The notes under the pieces are model-generated. The model did not search any database, was not told the origin of the DNA, and saw nothing but the letters and a program-made list of their open reading frames with translations. Shown piece after piece: positions 47,012 to 58,781 of a DNA stretch of 64,000 bases. Source of the stretch: Steinernema hermaphroditum (Eukaryota > Nematoda > Chromadorea > Rhabditida > Steinernematidae); NCBI GenBank assembly GCA_030435675.1, contig CM059621.1, positions 11,842,001 through 11,906,000 on the forward strand. The letters run 5' to 3'. Positions within the stretch are counted from its first letter, which is position 1; every line of letters begins with the position of its first letter. Position numbers and translations under genes: made by a program.

Positions 47012-50000
47012 CTATAAAAAGAAATCAGGGGCGTGAGATGGTGGCGCACTAGATGATGAGGTGCTGCACTGGAAGCCCCTTATGATCTTTGCAAGGCGGT
47101 CCTTGGTGGCGGCGGACAGATCATTGAAGTTGTACTTTTGATTGGGTGCGATTTTGTGAACACAAACAGTCGAGTTGTTTCTGCACAGGTCAGCTGAAAA
47201 TAAGCGTCAAACTCAAAATTCAAGAAGTGGTGGTTTTACCTCCTTGGTTGATGGCCACCGTAGCGATGAAGCTCGCCTTCAGTCGATTTTTGAACAGCTT
47301 TTGATCCCCAAAATTGTGCCGGTACGCATCGTTGATCTCGGTTATGTTACTGAAAGGGATTCTCGTGGAACTCAAAGTTACTTTTCGCTCACTTCGATGC
47401 CGAAACAAAGACAATTCCAAATTGCGTGAAGTTTCTTTGGTTCTGGCTTTTATTAGTGCCAGAGGCAATATCCTTCATTGCACTGAATATTTCGGTTCAC
47501 AAAACTGTCGCCATGATCGAAACCTACTTGGTAAGTAGTTTGTACTCTCCGGCATCCGCTCCATTCACCATGTCCTGTAGATCGGCATAGAATGCCGTGC
47601 TCGTTACTTCGGGTAGGTGAAGAGGTTCAAGGAAGCTGAAAATTCCATTCGTGTAAGCTTCGAGCCAGTTCGATTTTCCGATATTTACAGAGCCTGCGAG
47701 TTCTGTCAGAAAGTCGAACTCCTGAAATTCGATTCGTTACTTTAGACCTTTTGTCAGCTTGAGTAAAAGATTGACCACATGTGCCTAGTTTGCTGGCGGG
47801 TGATCGTAATAAACGTTATGCTGATGGCTCTGAGCAGCACGATCCAACAAATAATTTCAGGTCTGGACGCGACACGGATAAGACTTTTCCTAATTTGTAG
47901 ATACCCATCTACTAGTCGCATGCATGCCTTCGTGTACCGGACGTTTCTCCATTGGCATCTAACGTCTTGAGCGGTTCCTTATCAGTTCGTTTTTCATTGA
48001 GAATGGAACTTTAGGACGTTCCGAGCCAAGCCCCAGCTGTTCTATGTCGCTCTATAAATCAGAAATCTTACATCGGTCAGGTTCCTTGGTGACGTAGCCG
48101 TGGCTTCAGCGGGGACATTCTTACTGCTGTCAGACACGAATATTATGTTCGATACGCACGGGGCTGAAAGTACGCTTTGAAACATTACTTTTCAAAACAA
48201 AACAAACGCTGTGCTGTTGTTCCAGTCGTTGCTCCTGGCGAGGACGTTGCCGACGGAGAAGAGGTGGCTCCCGGTGGAGAGGTGGCTCCTGGCGAAGACG
48301 TTGCTCCTGGCGAGGACGTTGCCGACGGAGAAGAGGTGGCTCCCGGTGGAGAGGTGGCTCCTGGCGAAGACGTTGCTCCTGGCGAGGACGTTGCCGACGG
48401 AGAAGAGGTGGCTCCCGGAGAAGACGTTGCCGACGGAGAAGAGGTGGCTCCTGGCGAAGACGTTGCCGACGGAGAAGACGTTGCTCCTGGCGAAGACGTT
48501 GCTGACGGAGAAGAGGTGGCTCCTGGCGAAGACGTTGCTCCTGGCGAGGACGTTGCCGACGGAGAAGAGGTGGCTCCCGGGGAAGACGTTGCTGACGGAG
48601 AAGACGTTGCTCCTGGCGAAGACGTTGCTGACGGAGAAGACGTTGCTCCTGGCGAAGACGTTGCCGACGGAGAAGAGGTGGCTCCTGGCGAAGACGTTGC
48701 CGACGGAGAAGAGGTGGCTCCTGGCGAAGACGTTGCCGACGGAGAAGAGGTGGCTCCTGGCGAAGACGTTGCCGACGGAGAAGAGGTGGCTCCCGGGGAA
48801 GACGTTGCCGACGGAGAAGACGTTGCCGACGGAGAAGACGTTGCTCCTGGCGAGGACGTTGCCGACGGAGAAGAGGTGGCTCCTGGCGAGGACGTTGCCG
48901 ACGGAGAAGAGGTGGCTCCTGGCGAAGACGTTGCTGACGGAGAAGAGGTGGCTCCTGGCGAAGACGTTGCCGACGGAGAAGAGGTGGCTCCTGGCGAAGA
49001 CGTTGCCGACGGAGAAGAGGTGGCTCCTGGCGAAGACGTTGCCGACGGAGAAGAGGTGGCTCCTGGCGAAGACGTTGCCGACGGAGAAGAGGTGGCTCCT
49101 GGCGAAGACGTTGCTCCTGGCGAGGACGTTGCCGACGGAGAAGACGTTGCTCCTGGCGAGGACGTTGCCGACGGAGAAGAGGTGGCTCCCGGGGAAGACG
49201 TTGCCGACGGAGAAGACGTTGCTCCTGGCGAAGACGTTGCCGACGGAGAAGACGTTGCTCCTGGCGAAGACGTTGCCGACGGAGAAGAAGTGGCTCCTGG
49301 CGAAGACGTTGTTCCTGGCGAGGACGTTGCCGACGGAGAAGAGGTGGCTCCCGGGGAAGACGTTGCCGACGGAGAAGACGTTGCTCCTGGCGAAGACGTT
49401 GCCGACGGAGAAGACGTTGCTCCTGGCGAAGACGTTGCCGACGGAGAAGAGGTGGCTCCTGGCGAAGACGTTGCTCCTGGCGAGGACGTTGCCGACGGAG
49501 AAGAGGTGGCTCCCGGGGAAGACGTTGCCGACGGAGAAGACGTTGCTCCTGGCGAAGACGTTGCCGACGGAGAAGACGTTGCTCCTGGCGAAGACGTTGC
49601 CGACGGAGAAGAGGTGGCTCCTGGCGAAGACGTTGCTCCTGGCGAGGACGTTGCCGACGGAGAAGAGGTGGCTCCCGGGGAAGACGTTGCCGACGGAGAA
49701 GACGTTGCTCCTGGCGAAGACGTTGCCGACGGAGAAGACGTTGCTCCTGGCGAAGACGTTGCCGACGGAGAAGAGGTGGCTCCTGGCGAAGACGTTGCCG
49801 ACGGAGAAGAGGTGGCTCCTGGCGAAGACGTTGGTGACGGAGAAGACGTTGCTCCTGGCGAAGACGTTGCCGACGGAGAAGAGGTGGCTCCTGGCGAAGA
49901 CGTTGGTGACGGAGAAGACGTTGCTCCTGGCGAAGACGTTGCCGACGGAGAAGAGGTGGCTCCTGGCGAAGACGTTGCCGACGGAGAAGAGGTGGCTCCT

Positions 50001-53000
50001 GGCGAAGACGTTGCCGACGGAGAAGAGGTGGCTCCTGGCGAAGACGTTGCCGACGGAGAAGAGGTGGCTCCTGGCGAAGTCGTTGCCGACGGAGAAGAGG
50101 TGGCTCCTGGCGAAGTCGTTGCCGACGGAGAAGAGGTGGCTCCTGGCGAAGACGTTGCCGACGGAGAAGAGGTGGCTCCTGGCGAAGACGTTGCCGACGG
50201 AGAAGAGGTGGCTCCTGGCGAAGACGTTGCCGACGGAGAAGACGTTGCTCCTGGCGAAGACGTTGCTGACGGAGAAGACGTTGCTCCTGGCGAAGACGTT
50301 GCCGACGGAGAAGAGGTGGCTCCTGGCGAAGACGTTGCTGACGGAGAAGACGTTGCTCCTGGCGAGGACGTTGCTGACGGAGAAGAGGTGGCTCCTGGCG
50401 AAGACGTTGCCGACGGAGAAGAGGTGGCTCCTGGCGAAGACGTTGCCGACGGAGAAGACGTTGCTCCTGGCGAAGACGTTGCTGACGGAGAAGACGTTGC
50501 TCCTGGCGAAGACGTTGCTGACGGAGAAGACGTTGCTCCTGGCGAAGACGTTGCTGACGGAGAAGACGTTGCTCCTGGCGAGGACGTTGCTCCTGGCGAG
50601 GACGTTGCCGACGGAGAAGAGGTGGCTCCTGGCGAAGTCGTTGCCGACGGAGAAGAGGTGGCTCCTGGCGAAGACGTTGCCGACGGAGAAGAGGTGGCTC
50701 CTGGCGAAGACGTTGCCGACGGAGAAGACGTTGCTCCTGGCGAAGACGTTGCTGACGGAGAAGACGTTGCTCCTGGCGAAGACGTTGCTGACGGAGAAGA
50801 CGTTGCTCCTGGCGAAGACGTTGCTGACGGAGAAGACGTTGCTCCTGGCGAGGACGTTGCTCCTGGCGAGGACGTTGCCGACGGAGAAGAGGTGGCTCCT
50901 GGCGAAGACGTTGCCGACGGAGAAGAGGTGGCTCCTGGCGAAGACGTTGCCGACGGAGAAGACGTTGCTCCTGGCGAAGACGTTGCTGACGGAGAAGACG
51001 TTGCTCCTGGCGAAGACGTTGCTGACGGAGAAGACGTTGCTCCTGGCGAGGACGTTGCTCCTGGCGAGGACGTTGCCGACGGAGAAGAGGTGGCTCCTGG
51101 CGAAGACGTTGCCGACGGAGAAGAGGTGGCTGCTGGCGAAGACGTTGCCGACGGAGAAGAGGTGGCTGCTGGCGAAGACGTTGCCGACGGAGAAGACGTT
51201 GCTCCTGGCGAAGACGTTGCCGACGGAGAAGAGGTGGCTCCTGGCGAAGACGTTGCTCCTGGCGAGGACGTTGCCGACGGAGAAGAGGTGGCTCCTGGCG
51301 AAGACGTTGCCGACGGAGAAGAGGTGGCTCCTGGCGAAGACGTTGCCGACGGAGAAGAGGTGGCTCCTGGCGAAGACGTTGCCGACGGAGAAGAGGTGGC
51401 TCCTGGCGAAGACGTTGCCGACGGAGAAGAGGTGGCTCCTGGCGAAGACGTTGCCGACGGAGAAGACGTTGCTCCTGGCGAAGACGTTGCTGACGGAGAA
51501 GACGTTGCTCCTGGCGAAGACGTTGCCGACGGAGAAGAGGTGGCTCCTGGCGAAGACGTTGCCGAAGGAGAAGACGTTGCTCCTGGCGAAGACGTTGCTG
51601 ACGGAGAAGACGTTGCTCCTGGCGAAGACGTTGCTGACGGAGAAGACGTTGCTCCTGGCGAAGACGTTGCTGACGGAGAAGACGTTGCTCCTGGCGAGGA
51701 CGTTGCTCCTGGCGAGGACGTTGCCGACGGAGAAGAGGTGGCTCCCGGGGAAGACGTTGCCGACGGAGAAGACGTTGCTCCTGGCGAGGACGTTGCCGAC
51801 GGAGAAGAGGTGGCTCCTGGCGAGGACGTTGCTCCTGGCGAAGACGTTGCTGACGGAGAAGACGTTGCTCCTGGCGAAGACGTTGCCGACGGAGAAGAGG
51901 TGGCTGCTGGCGAAGACGTTGCCGACGGAGAAGACGTTGCTCCTGGCGAAGACGTTGCCGACGGAGAAGAGGTGGCTCCTGGCGAAGACGTTGCTCCTGG
52001 CGAGGACGTTGCCGACGGAGAAGAGGTGGCTCCCGGGGAAGACGTTGCCGACGGAGAAGACGTTGCTCCTGGCGAGGACGTTGCCGACGGAGAAGAGGTG
52101 GCTCCTGGCGAAGACGTTGCCGACGGAGAAGAGGTGGCTCCTGGCGAAGACGTTGCCGACGGAGAAGAGGTGGCTCCTGGCGAAGACGTTGCCGACGGAG
52201 AAGAGGTGGCTCCTGGCGAAGACGTTGCCGACGGAGAAGAGGTGGCTCCTGGCGAAGACGTTGCCGACGGAGAAGACGTTGCTCCTGGCGAAGACGTTGC
52301 TGACGGAGAAGACGTTGCTCCTGGCGAGGACGTTGCCGACGGAGAAGAGGTGGCTCCTGGCGAAGACGTTGCCGACGGAGAAGAGGTGGCTCCTGGCGAA
52401 GACGTTGCCGACGGAGAAGAGGTGGCTCCTGGCGAAGACGTTGCCGACGGAGAAGAGGTGGCTCCTGGCGAAGACGTTGCCGACGGAGAAGAGGTGGCTC
52501 CTGGCGAAGACGTTGCCGACGGAGAAGACGTTGCTCCTGGCGAAGACGTTGCTGACGGAGAAGACGTTGCTCCTGGCGAAGACGTTGCCGACGGAGAAGA
52601 GGTGGCTCCTGGCGAAGACGTTGCCGAAGGAGAAGACGTTGCTCCTGGCGAAGACGTTGCTGACGGAGAAGACGTTGCTCCTGGCGAAGACGTTGCCGAC
52701 GGAGAAGACGTTGCTCCTGGCGAAGACGTTGCTGACGGAGAAGAGGTGGCTCCTGGCGAAGACGTTGCTCCTGGCGAGGACGTTGCCGACGGAGAAGAGG
52801 TGGCTCCCGGGGAAGACGTTGCCGACGGAGAAGACGTTGCTCCTGGCGAGGACGTTGCCGACGGAGAAGAGGTGGCTCCTGGCGAGGACGTTGCTCCTGG
52901 CGAAGACGTTGCTGACGGAGAAGACGTTGCTCCTGGCGAAGACGTTGCCGACGGAGAAGACGTTGCTCCTGGCGAAGACGTTGCTGACGGAGAAGAGGTG

Positions 53001-55403
53001 GCTCCTGGCGAAGACGTTGCTCCTGGCGAGGACGTTGCCGACGGAGAAGAGGTGGCTCCCGGGGAAGACGTTGCCGACGGAGAAGACGTTGCTCCTGGCG
53101 AGGACGTTGCCGACGGAGAAGAGGTGGCTCCTGGCGAGGACGTTGCTCCTGGCGAAGACGTTGCTGACGGAGAAGACGTTGCTCCTGGCGAAGACGTTGC
53201 CGACGGAGAAGAGGTGGCTGCTGGCGAAGACGTTGCCGACGGAGAAGACGTTGCTCCTGGCGAAGACGTTGCCGACGGAGAAGAGGTGGCTCCTGGCGAA
53301 GACGTTGCTCCTGGCGAGGACGTTGCCGACGGAGAAGAGGTGGCTCCCGGGGAAGACGTTGCCGACGGAGAAGACGTTGCTCCTGGCGAGGACGTTGCCG
53401 ACGGAGAAGAGGTGGCTCCTGGCGAAGACGTTGCCGACGGAGAAGACGTTGCTCCTGGCGAAGACGTTGCCGACGGAGAAGAGGTGGCTCCCGGGGAAGA
53501 GGTGGCTCCTGGGGATGACGTTGCCGACGGAGAAGAGGTGGCTCCCGGGGAAGCGGTGGCTCCCGGGGAAGAGGTGGCTCCTGGGGATGACGTTGCCGAC
53601 GGAGAAGACGTTGCTCCTGGCGGAGACGTCGCTCCCGGGGAAGACGTTGCTGCCGGCGTCGAGGTTGCTGCAGGAGTCGAGGTGGCGACTGGAGTACTTG
53701 TGGCGGCCTGAGTAGTAGTGCTCCCTACTGGCGAAGGTGACTCTGAAAGCCGCATATATAACGATAACTATGATTTTTCTTTACTGAGTCCGTCGACGAT
53801 TTGTTTGGCGGTAACCGATTTTCCAGCGAGAACGTTTCTATTGTCATCATCCGCTCCATAATAAGTCTGAGCTTGTGATTTATCCAGATTCGTGTTCACC
53901 ACGATCTGTTGGTGCGTCTGTGGTAATATTTCCTTCAGAACAGAACCCGCTGCTTTACTGTCAGTGATCATCGCTACTCCCCTTAATCATACATAAAAAA
54001 ACAGGCTTAAAATAGACGTCTTACGTATATTTGTCACCCGAAGGAGCGAAAAGAATGATCGTCCTCTCGAGGTCCGATGCTGGAACAGATCGTCTGTTCC
54101 TTTTCGGAGATTCTATGCTTTGTTTGTAGTCGTTCATTACTCTAAAAGCGGGTTCTGTCACACTCTTTAACGGATTTCGGCTTACGCTTCCTGGCTGGGG
54201 TCCTTTACTAATGGGACCGAGTGCTTTTCATAGAGCTCCTCAATATCGTTCATGAGCGCCGTATCGTCTTCGCCAATCGTATAGACTTTCTTAGATATGG
54301 ACCCTCGAACAGGTTCACTCGCATAGGGCTTGAGCATGATGGTCTTCCCTGTCATATCCCCTCTCTGGCAAATGTCTGCCATCGTTTTGGATACCAGGCT
54401 ATGCATTTTCTGAACGGGCAGTGGTCATGCGTTGGAAACCAACGACTTACTGTGAAATTCGTGCCGGGTTGGAGGCCAACATTGAATGCAACAGTGATGC
54501 GCAAGTCTCTCGTTGGATTGAGTGGCGATCCTCGGTCTGAAACCATAAACGATTGGATAAGTGAGCGCGAGGGAGGCGCATCAAAATGAAATAAACCATC
54601 TCTTGCTGCGCAGGAGATGTCAGAAGAAGTATTTTGCCGCAGGACTGTGTATGGTTGCCACGGATGTTGGGCTTAAAATACTTAAAATACTCTACTATCT
54701 GTGTAACTGGCCATGTGCGGAAATTTCCGGAAATTCCTGGAAAAGACCGTTTGGTGTCAGTTTTCGTTTTCACTGCTTCCACCTAGAAATTTCGCCAGTG
54801 TTACGGAATATTTACGAACGGTCTAGACATTTCATGGGGGTTTCTCTGGTTCAGATCAGTTTTCCACATTCGACCGCTCCATTCCCGAACCAGAAAGAAA
54901 AATTTCGGGCACATGAAGAGAAGATGTTACATGGAGGTTGAAGTACCGTTTTGCGATGTCACTGAAGGTTGTTATTTTTACTGTTTTTTTTTACTATTAC
55001 GCATCGTCTAAAAGTACTGTATCAATACCTTTCTTTGGATTTGCATGTTCTGCATGGAAATACATATGAACGTTTTGTGGCTGATGCATAATTTGAGTGC
55101 ATGTCGCTGAATATTTACCATTAAAGAGAGCTTTAGATATATCCTTTTCTCTTCGTCGAGTTCCACATCTTTAGAATTTATAATCGTTCAGATTGCTAAA
55201 GGAACAAAATCGCAAAAGGATGGCCTTTCGCTTTCTAGTGCGTTCTAGTGTTCGTCTCCTTCTTATTTCGCAAACTGACCTTCTTTGTGTTTTGTTCCGA
55301 AAACGATTCCCAACGTGATGCCGACGGCAGCGAGGACGACAAGGATGGCGAATCCAGCGGCGAGGAGCCACTTCCGCTTGTTGCTCCCGAAGTCGGGCCT
55401 CAT
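47012..55403 (-). CDS. Membrane-anchored vWA-mucin-vWA protein 2, giant repeat form
   Basis: Exons: 55280-55403, 54451-54536, 54186-54409, 54025-54141, 53785-53981, 48208-53742, 48072-48163, 47528-47721, 47393-47482, 47240-47349, 47012-47193. Phases are consistent throughout, giving 2,316 residues. The order is: short basic cytoplasmic tail (MRPDFGSNKRK); one membrane span (WLLAAGFAILVVLAAVGITL); a vWA-like unit of about 200 residues (LRITVAFNVGLQPG, RTIILFAPSGDKYT, QQIVVNTNLDKSQAQ); about 1,840 residues of Ala/Thr/Ser/Pro/Gly repeat (units ATSSPG and ATSSPS); and a second vWA-like unit starting CVSNIIFVSDSSKN and continuing FDFLTELAGS, FTQFGIVFVSAS and KYNFNDLSAA. The metal-site motif DxSxS is imperfect in the second unit (D-S-S-K-N) and absent in the first. 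The repeat would be densely O-glycosylated. A TGATAA word lies about 105 bp upstream of the ATG. I do not recognise a named orthologue. Confidence 0.78.
48229..53640. repeat. 18-bp coding minisatellite, about 300 units
   Basis: Tandem array of two 18-bp monomer types on the plus strand: gctcctggcgaagacgtt and gccgacggagaagaggtg, with variants such as gctgacggagaagacgtt and gctcccggggaagacgtt. They alternate mostly as 36-bp dimers, with frequent monomer insertions and larger blocks repeated over several hundred bases. Because 18 is divisible by three and the units lack stops, one minus-strand and two plus-strand frames stay open for ~1,840 codons. Only the minus-strand frame joins flanking exons in phase. 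Confidence 0.95.
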
Positions 55404-57070
55404 GGCGCCCTGAAATTTAAGCCCTCATCAGCACATACTTAAACGGATTCGTCTGCAATCGTCTCTCGTCGCTACATTCCAATGCCACAGAGACGTCGCC
55501 ACCCGCTTTATCAAATTCGATTGATTGCGCTTCTCGTAAAAGGCCACGATCAATGCACGTTTAACCGTCAAGAGGAAGATAAGAACGGAACCTGGGACTG
55601 GGTGGGGAAGCGGAAAGGTACGCCTTCGGCGATGGAATCGGCACAGAAATATGGATCATGTGGAGATGTCGCGTTTTTTGAAGATTAAACCATATTAACA
55701 CTTCTTAATCGGAAAAGGCGATAAAAACTTGACTGAGCGGCTAATCGGCACAAATGAGTCAAAATCGCACTATTAGCCCTGCAAGGGGTTAGCACGGCCA
55801 TGATAAGAGAGAGGCGAGGTCGACCGGGAATGTGTTTTTGTCGTTCCCATTTGTGACCAACGCCTTGGGAAGGGTGGAAGCACCTAAGGAATATCCACTG
55901 ATTCATCTAAATGCAACATTATTCGCCAGAAACACCATTTTAATGATGATCACGGACACCATCTTCCATTTCCTGCTCCCAGTCGCAATAGTGACAACAA
56001 ACAAAATTCATAAATGATATCATTAAGGCACACCTAAAAACTAACAAATCGCTGACTTTACAACCCCGATTCGGCCGATTGTTGCCAAATGGGGCCCGGA
56101 CCGTGCGAACGAGGCAAGACGGTTCGCGGCCATGAAAAGCGCAATAAAAGCTCGCAGGAGGGCGTCGGCTCCCACAGTTTTCTTATCACCGATGACGTCG
56201 CGAACCAAACTTTCCTTCGAAACGCAACATCCGCCTGCGATTTCCCAAACTGATTCAGATTCGGATGCTGCCCCCTCAGATCTGAGCCATATCAGCGCGC
56301 CCCCGAAGTGCAGCGTCTCTGTGTATTTGCTCAAGCACACTTGCTCGAGGAATTCTGTACACCTATACAGCCGGAGAAGAGCAGTGACTCAGCGAAAGTA
56401 CATTTCATGCGTCCATGACGACAAAATCCATTTGGAAGCTCGTCAGGTGACTTCTTGAAAGGTGCTCTTTTTTGGAAGCGCCCAAGGGTGTGGCCCCTCC
56501 ACAGATTGATAAGATCGGCGACGCGTGGATGACGAGGAGTGGAACCCACGGGAAGTGGTGTCCCTCTGCTGACATGCAATTTGAGGCGTTGTGACGAAAC
56601 GGAACCATTTCATAAAAACAGTGATGATTTCATCTCGATGAGTTTGAGTTATGTATCGAAATACGAAGAGAAAATTCTTCAGCGTTCAGAATGACATGCA
56701 TTTTTTGTTATCGGAGATTAAATTTGGTAAATGCTATCTGATGAAGCTTGGATGATTCATATTTGGTTGAGGAATGGCTGTGTTAGTAGGAGCATTCCAA
56801 TGTCACTCAAAATGGGAACAACGCAACGAACGAGGGTTTGTAACACAGCATGCTGAAGATCCTATTGAATACGACTGGTTGTACCAAAAGGTCGTCAAGA
56901 AGTGAGATGTCAGCACCTCTGATTTCTCTAAGAGAGAACTTCAGGGAGCACTTTATTGGCTAGAATGATGCGATTCGGAATTTTATGAAAATTTCTAGAT
57001 ATTATGTCAACAAAATCCGAAGAGGTAGAGCTATTATTCATTCATTGAAGGGTGATTGCGAGGTGACGTT
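55404..57070. other. Intergenic, no supported gene
   Basis: Holds the promoter side of the giant mucin gene (TTATCA near 55509, ATGATAAG near 55801). Several frames of 60-108 codons on both strands have no recognisable motif. Confidence 0.4.
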
Positions 57071-57760
57071 CTACTTAGTAGTCGAAGTTATAGTCGAAGT
57101 CGTTGTAGTCGAAGAACTGGAAGTAATAGGTTCGAGGGTGCTCGTTGTCGGAGGAGTGGTCTCAGTCGAGCTTAGAGTCGTTGTAGAAGCTGTTGATGTA
57201 GAAGTTGTCGAAGATGTAGAGGTTGAAGTGGTAGACTCGGTTGTGGTTTCGCTAGCGGATTCTCCTTTAGTTGTGCTGGCGGCTGTTGTCTCAGTCTCCG
57301 CTGTTGTTTTTTCTGTAGAGGGGGTCATCGATGCCACTAACGGTGTCGACAAGAGAGTTGAGCTTAGAGTTGAACCAAGCGAGGGTGTAGTGCTTGTCTT
57401 CAGAGTTGTTTCATCGCTTGCTTCAGATATCATGCTGCTTCCAGTGATTCCCGTGGTGGTGGAACTGACAGCCTCCGGAGTGGTACTGGTTCCAGTGATT
57501 TCTGTGGTGGTGAAGCTCGAAGCCGTTTCATCACCTGCTTTAGATGTCGTTGGCCCAGTAATCAATGGAGTAGTTGATTCTGTGGAACTTTCAGTTGTGC
57601 TGGATTTATGGCCTAAACACTTGCATTCTCAAGTGTTTTTCGGATGTTATTACTCACTTCCTTTTCGATTTAGTGTGACTCCGAGGGTAACACCCAGAAT
57701 CACTCCTACTACGACTACTGCGCCGACGACCGCTCCGATAATGGCAAGTTTGTTCACCAT
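57071..57760 (-). CDS. Short membrane-anchored mucin-like protein 3
   Basis: Exons 57658-57760 and 57071-57612, with a 45-bp intron; 214 residues. The start MVNKLAIIGAVVGAVVVVGV is almost immediately a membrane span (about residues 5-30). A basic NRKG follows, then a Ser/Thr/Pro/Glu-rich ectodomain with loose repeats (TTGITGSSMISEASDETT, STTSTSTSSTTSTSTASTTT) to the stop. There is no vWA-like unit and no cysteine. It lies head-to-tail between two larger mucin-vWA genes. A TGATAA word (ttatca at 57818-57823) lies about 58 bp upstream. It is either a mucin stalk in its own right or a family member that lost the vWA exons. Confidence 0.7.
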
Positions 57761-58476
57761 ATCACTAGTCCAGAAGGTACCTAAATCGTTAAACGTTTCA
57801 TATTGCGATCGGCACGTTATCACACGGTTACTTCTCCAACGACGAGTTCTCGCGTAAGCGGCTTAAATCGTCGAAACGTGGGAAAATGGGAATTAGAGAG
57901 AGCTTAGCGTAGGGGGAGAGCTACTCGAATAGTCGGGAGGGAGCGTCTTTGGCAGGTGAAGTACGGATGAGAGAAGAATAAAAAACACTGAAGACAAGGC
58001 CTCTGATGCGGCTCTAAAGTATCACCGAGTTGTTTGATTTGCGTCGACGTCGCCTCGATGGTTAGGATTGCGATGAATAATCGAAGAGGTTTATGTATCC
58101 TTCCAAAAGTTACGACAGTGAAGTGTCGAATTTCAAAATCGCTTTTTTAAATATTTACGCGTGAACATAATAAGTCACAAATAGAGTCACTGGCATAATC
58201 TCTTCTACAAACGTATGAACTTCCTCTTTTGTGATAGTCATCCAAGTGGTCGGAAAAGACATTTCCATAGGGATGCCATTAAAAATTTATTCTCACAAGA
58301 TCCTCTCACAAGAGCGGCAAGACACCTAGTAGTCTACCGGCGGTAAACACACGAAACGCCTTTCGGATGGAGACACCATATCCCTGCGGACGGCAAGATT
58401 GGTGCTCATGGAACCGTTTTTTGCGGTCTATTTAGCCAATTTGTGAGCTGTCGGCCTCGAAGGCATAGTGGAAGTG

Positions 58477-58545
58477 AACCGGTAAACTAACTGATTTGTA
58501 ATCGGTTGGGCTCGGTTCGATGCTGGCCCGAGTCCCTGTTTTGTC
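58477..58545 (+). other. Degenerate tRNA-like sequence (possible tRNA pseudogene or SINE head)
   Basis: actga-tttgtaa-tcggt forms a five-pair anticodon arm with a TGT anticodon. It is followed by a near-consensus internal B box (ggttcgatgc) in a poor T arm. The acceptor stem and D arm are not convincing. A functional Thr tRNA is unlikely; a decayed copy is possible. Confidence 0.25.
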
Positions 58546-58781
58546 TGCTGTATTAAAGCGACCGCTCCTCGAACGATCGAATGCCACTGCTCTTGTGTCC
58601 ACGAAAAAACACACACAGTTGCCCTATTCACCAGATACTCTCAACAACGGTCAGAATGTCTTTGTCAACAACAAAAAAAAACGCGATGTTTTATGGCCAT
58701 TCTGATGATGACAACACGAAAGAGCGCTTTATTCTGTGATGACCTCTTCTTGAATCGTATCGGATCCTCTTTTCTTGTCCA

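Noticed and set aside
48177..53715. Two plus-strand open frames of about 1,840 codons (VAPGEDVADGEE and LLAKTLPTEKRW repeats)
   Set aside because: They are open only because the 18-bp units lack stops; neither joins flanking exons, while the minus-strand frame splices in phase into vWA-like exons at both ends.
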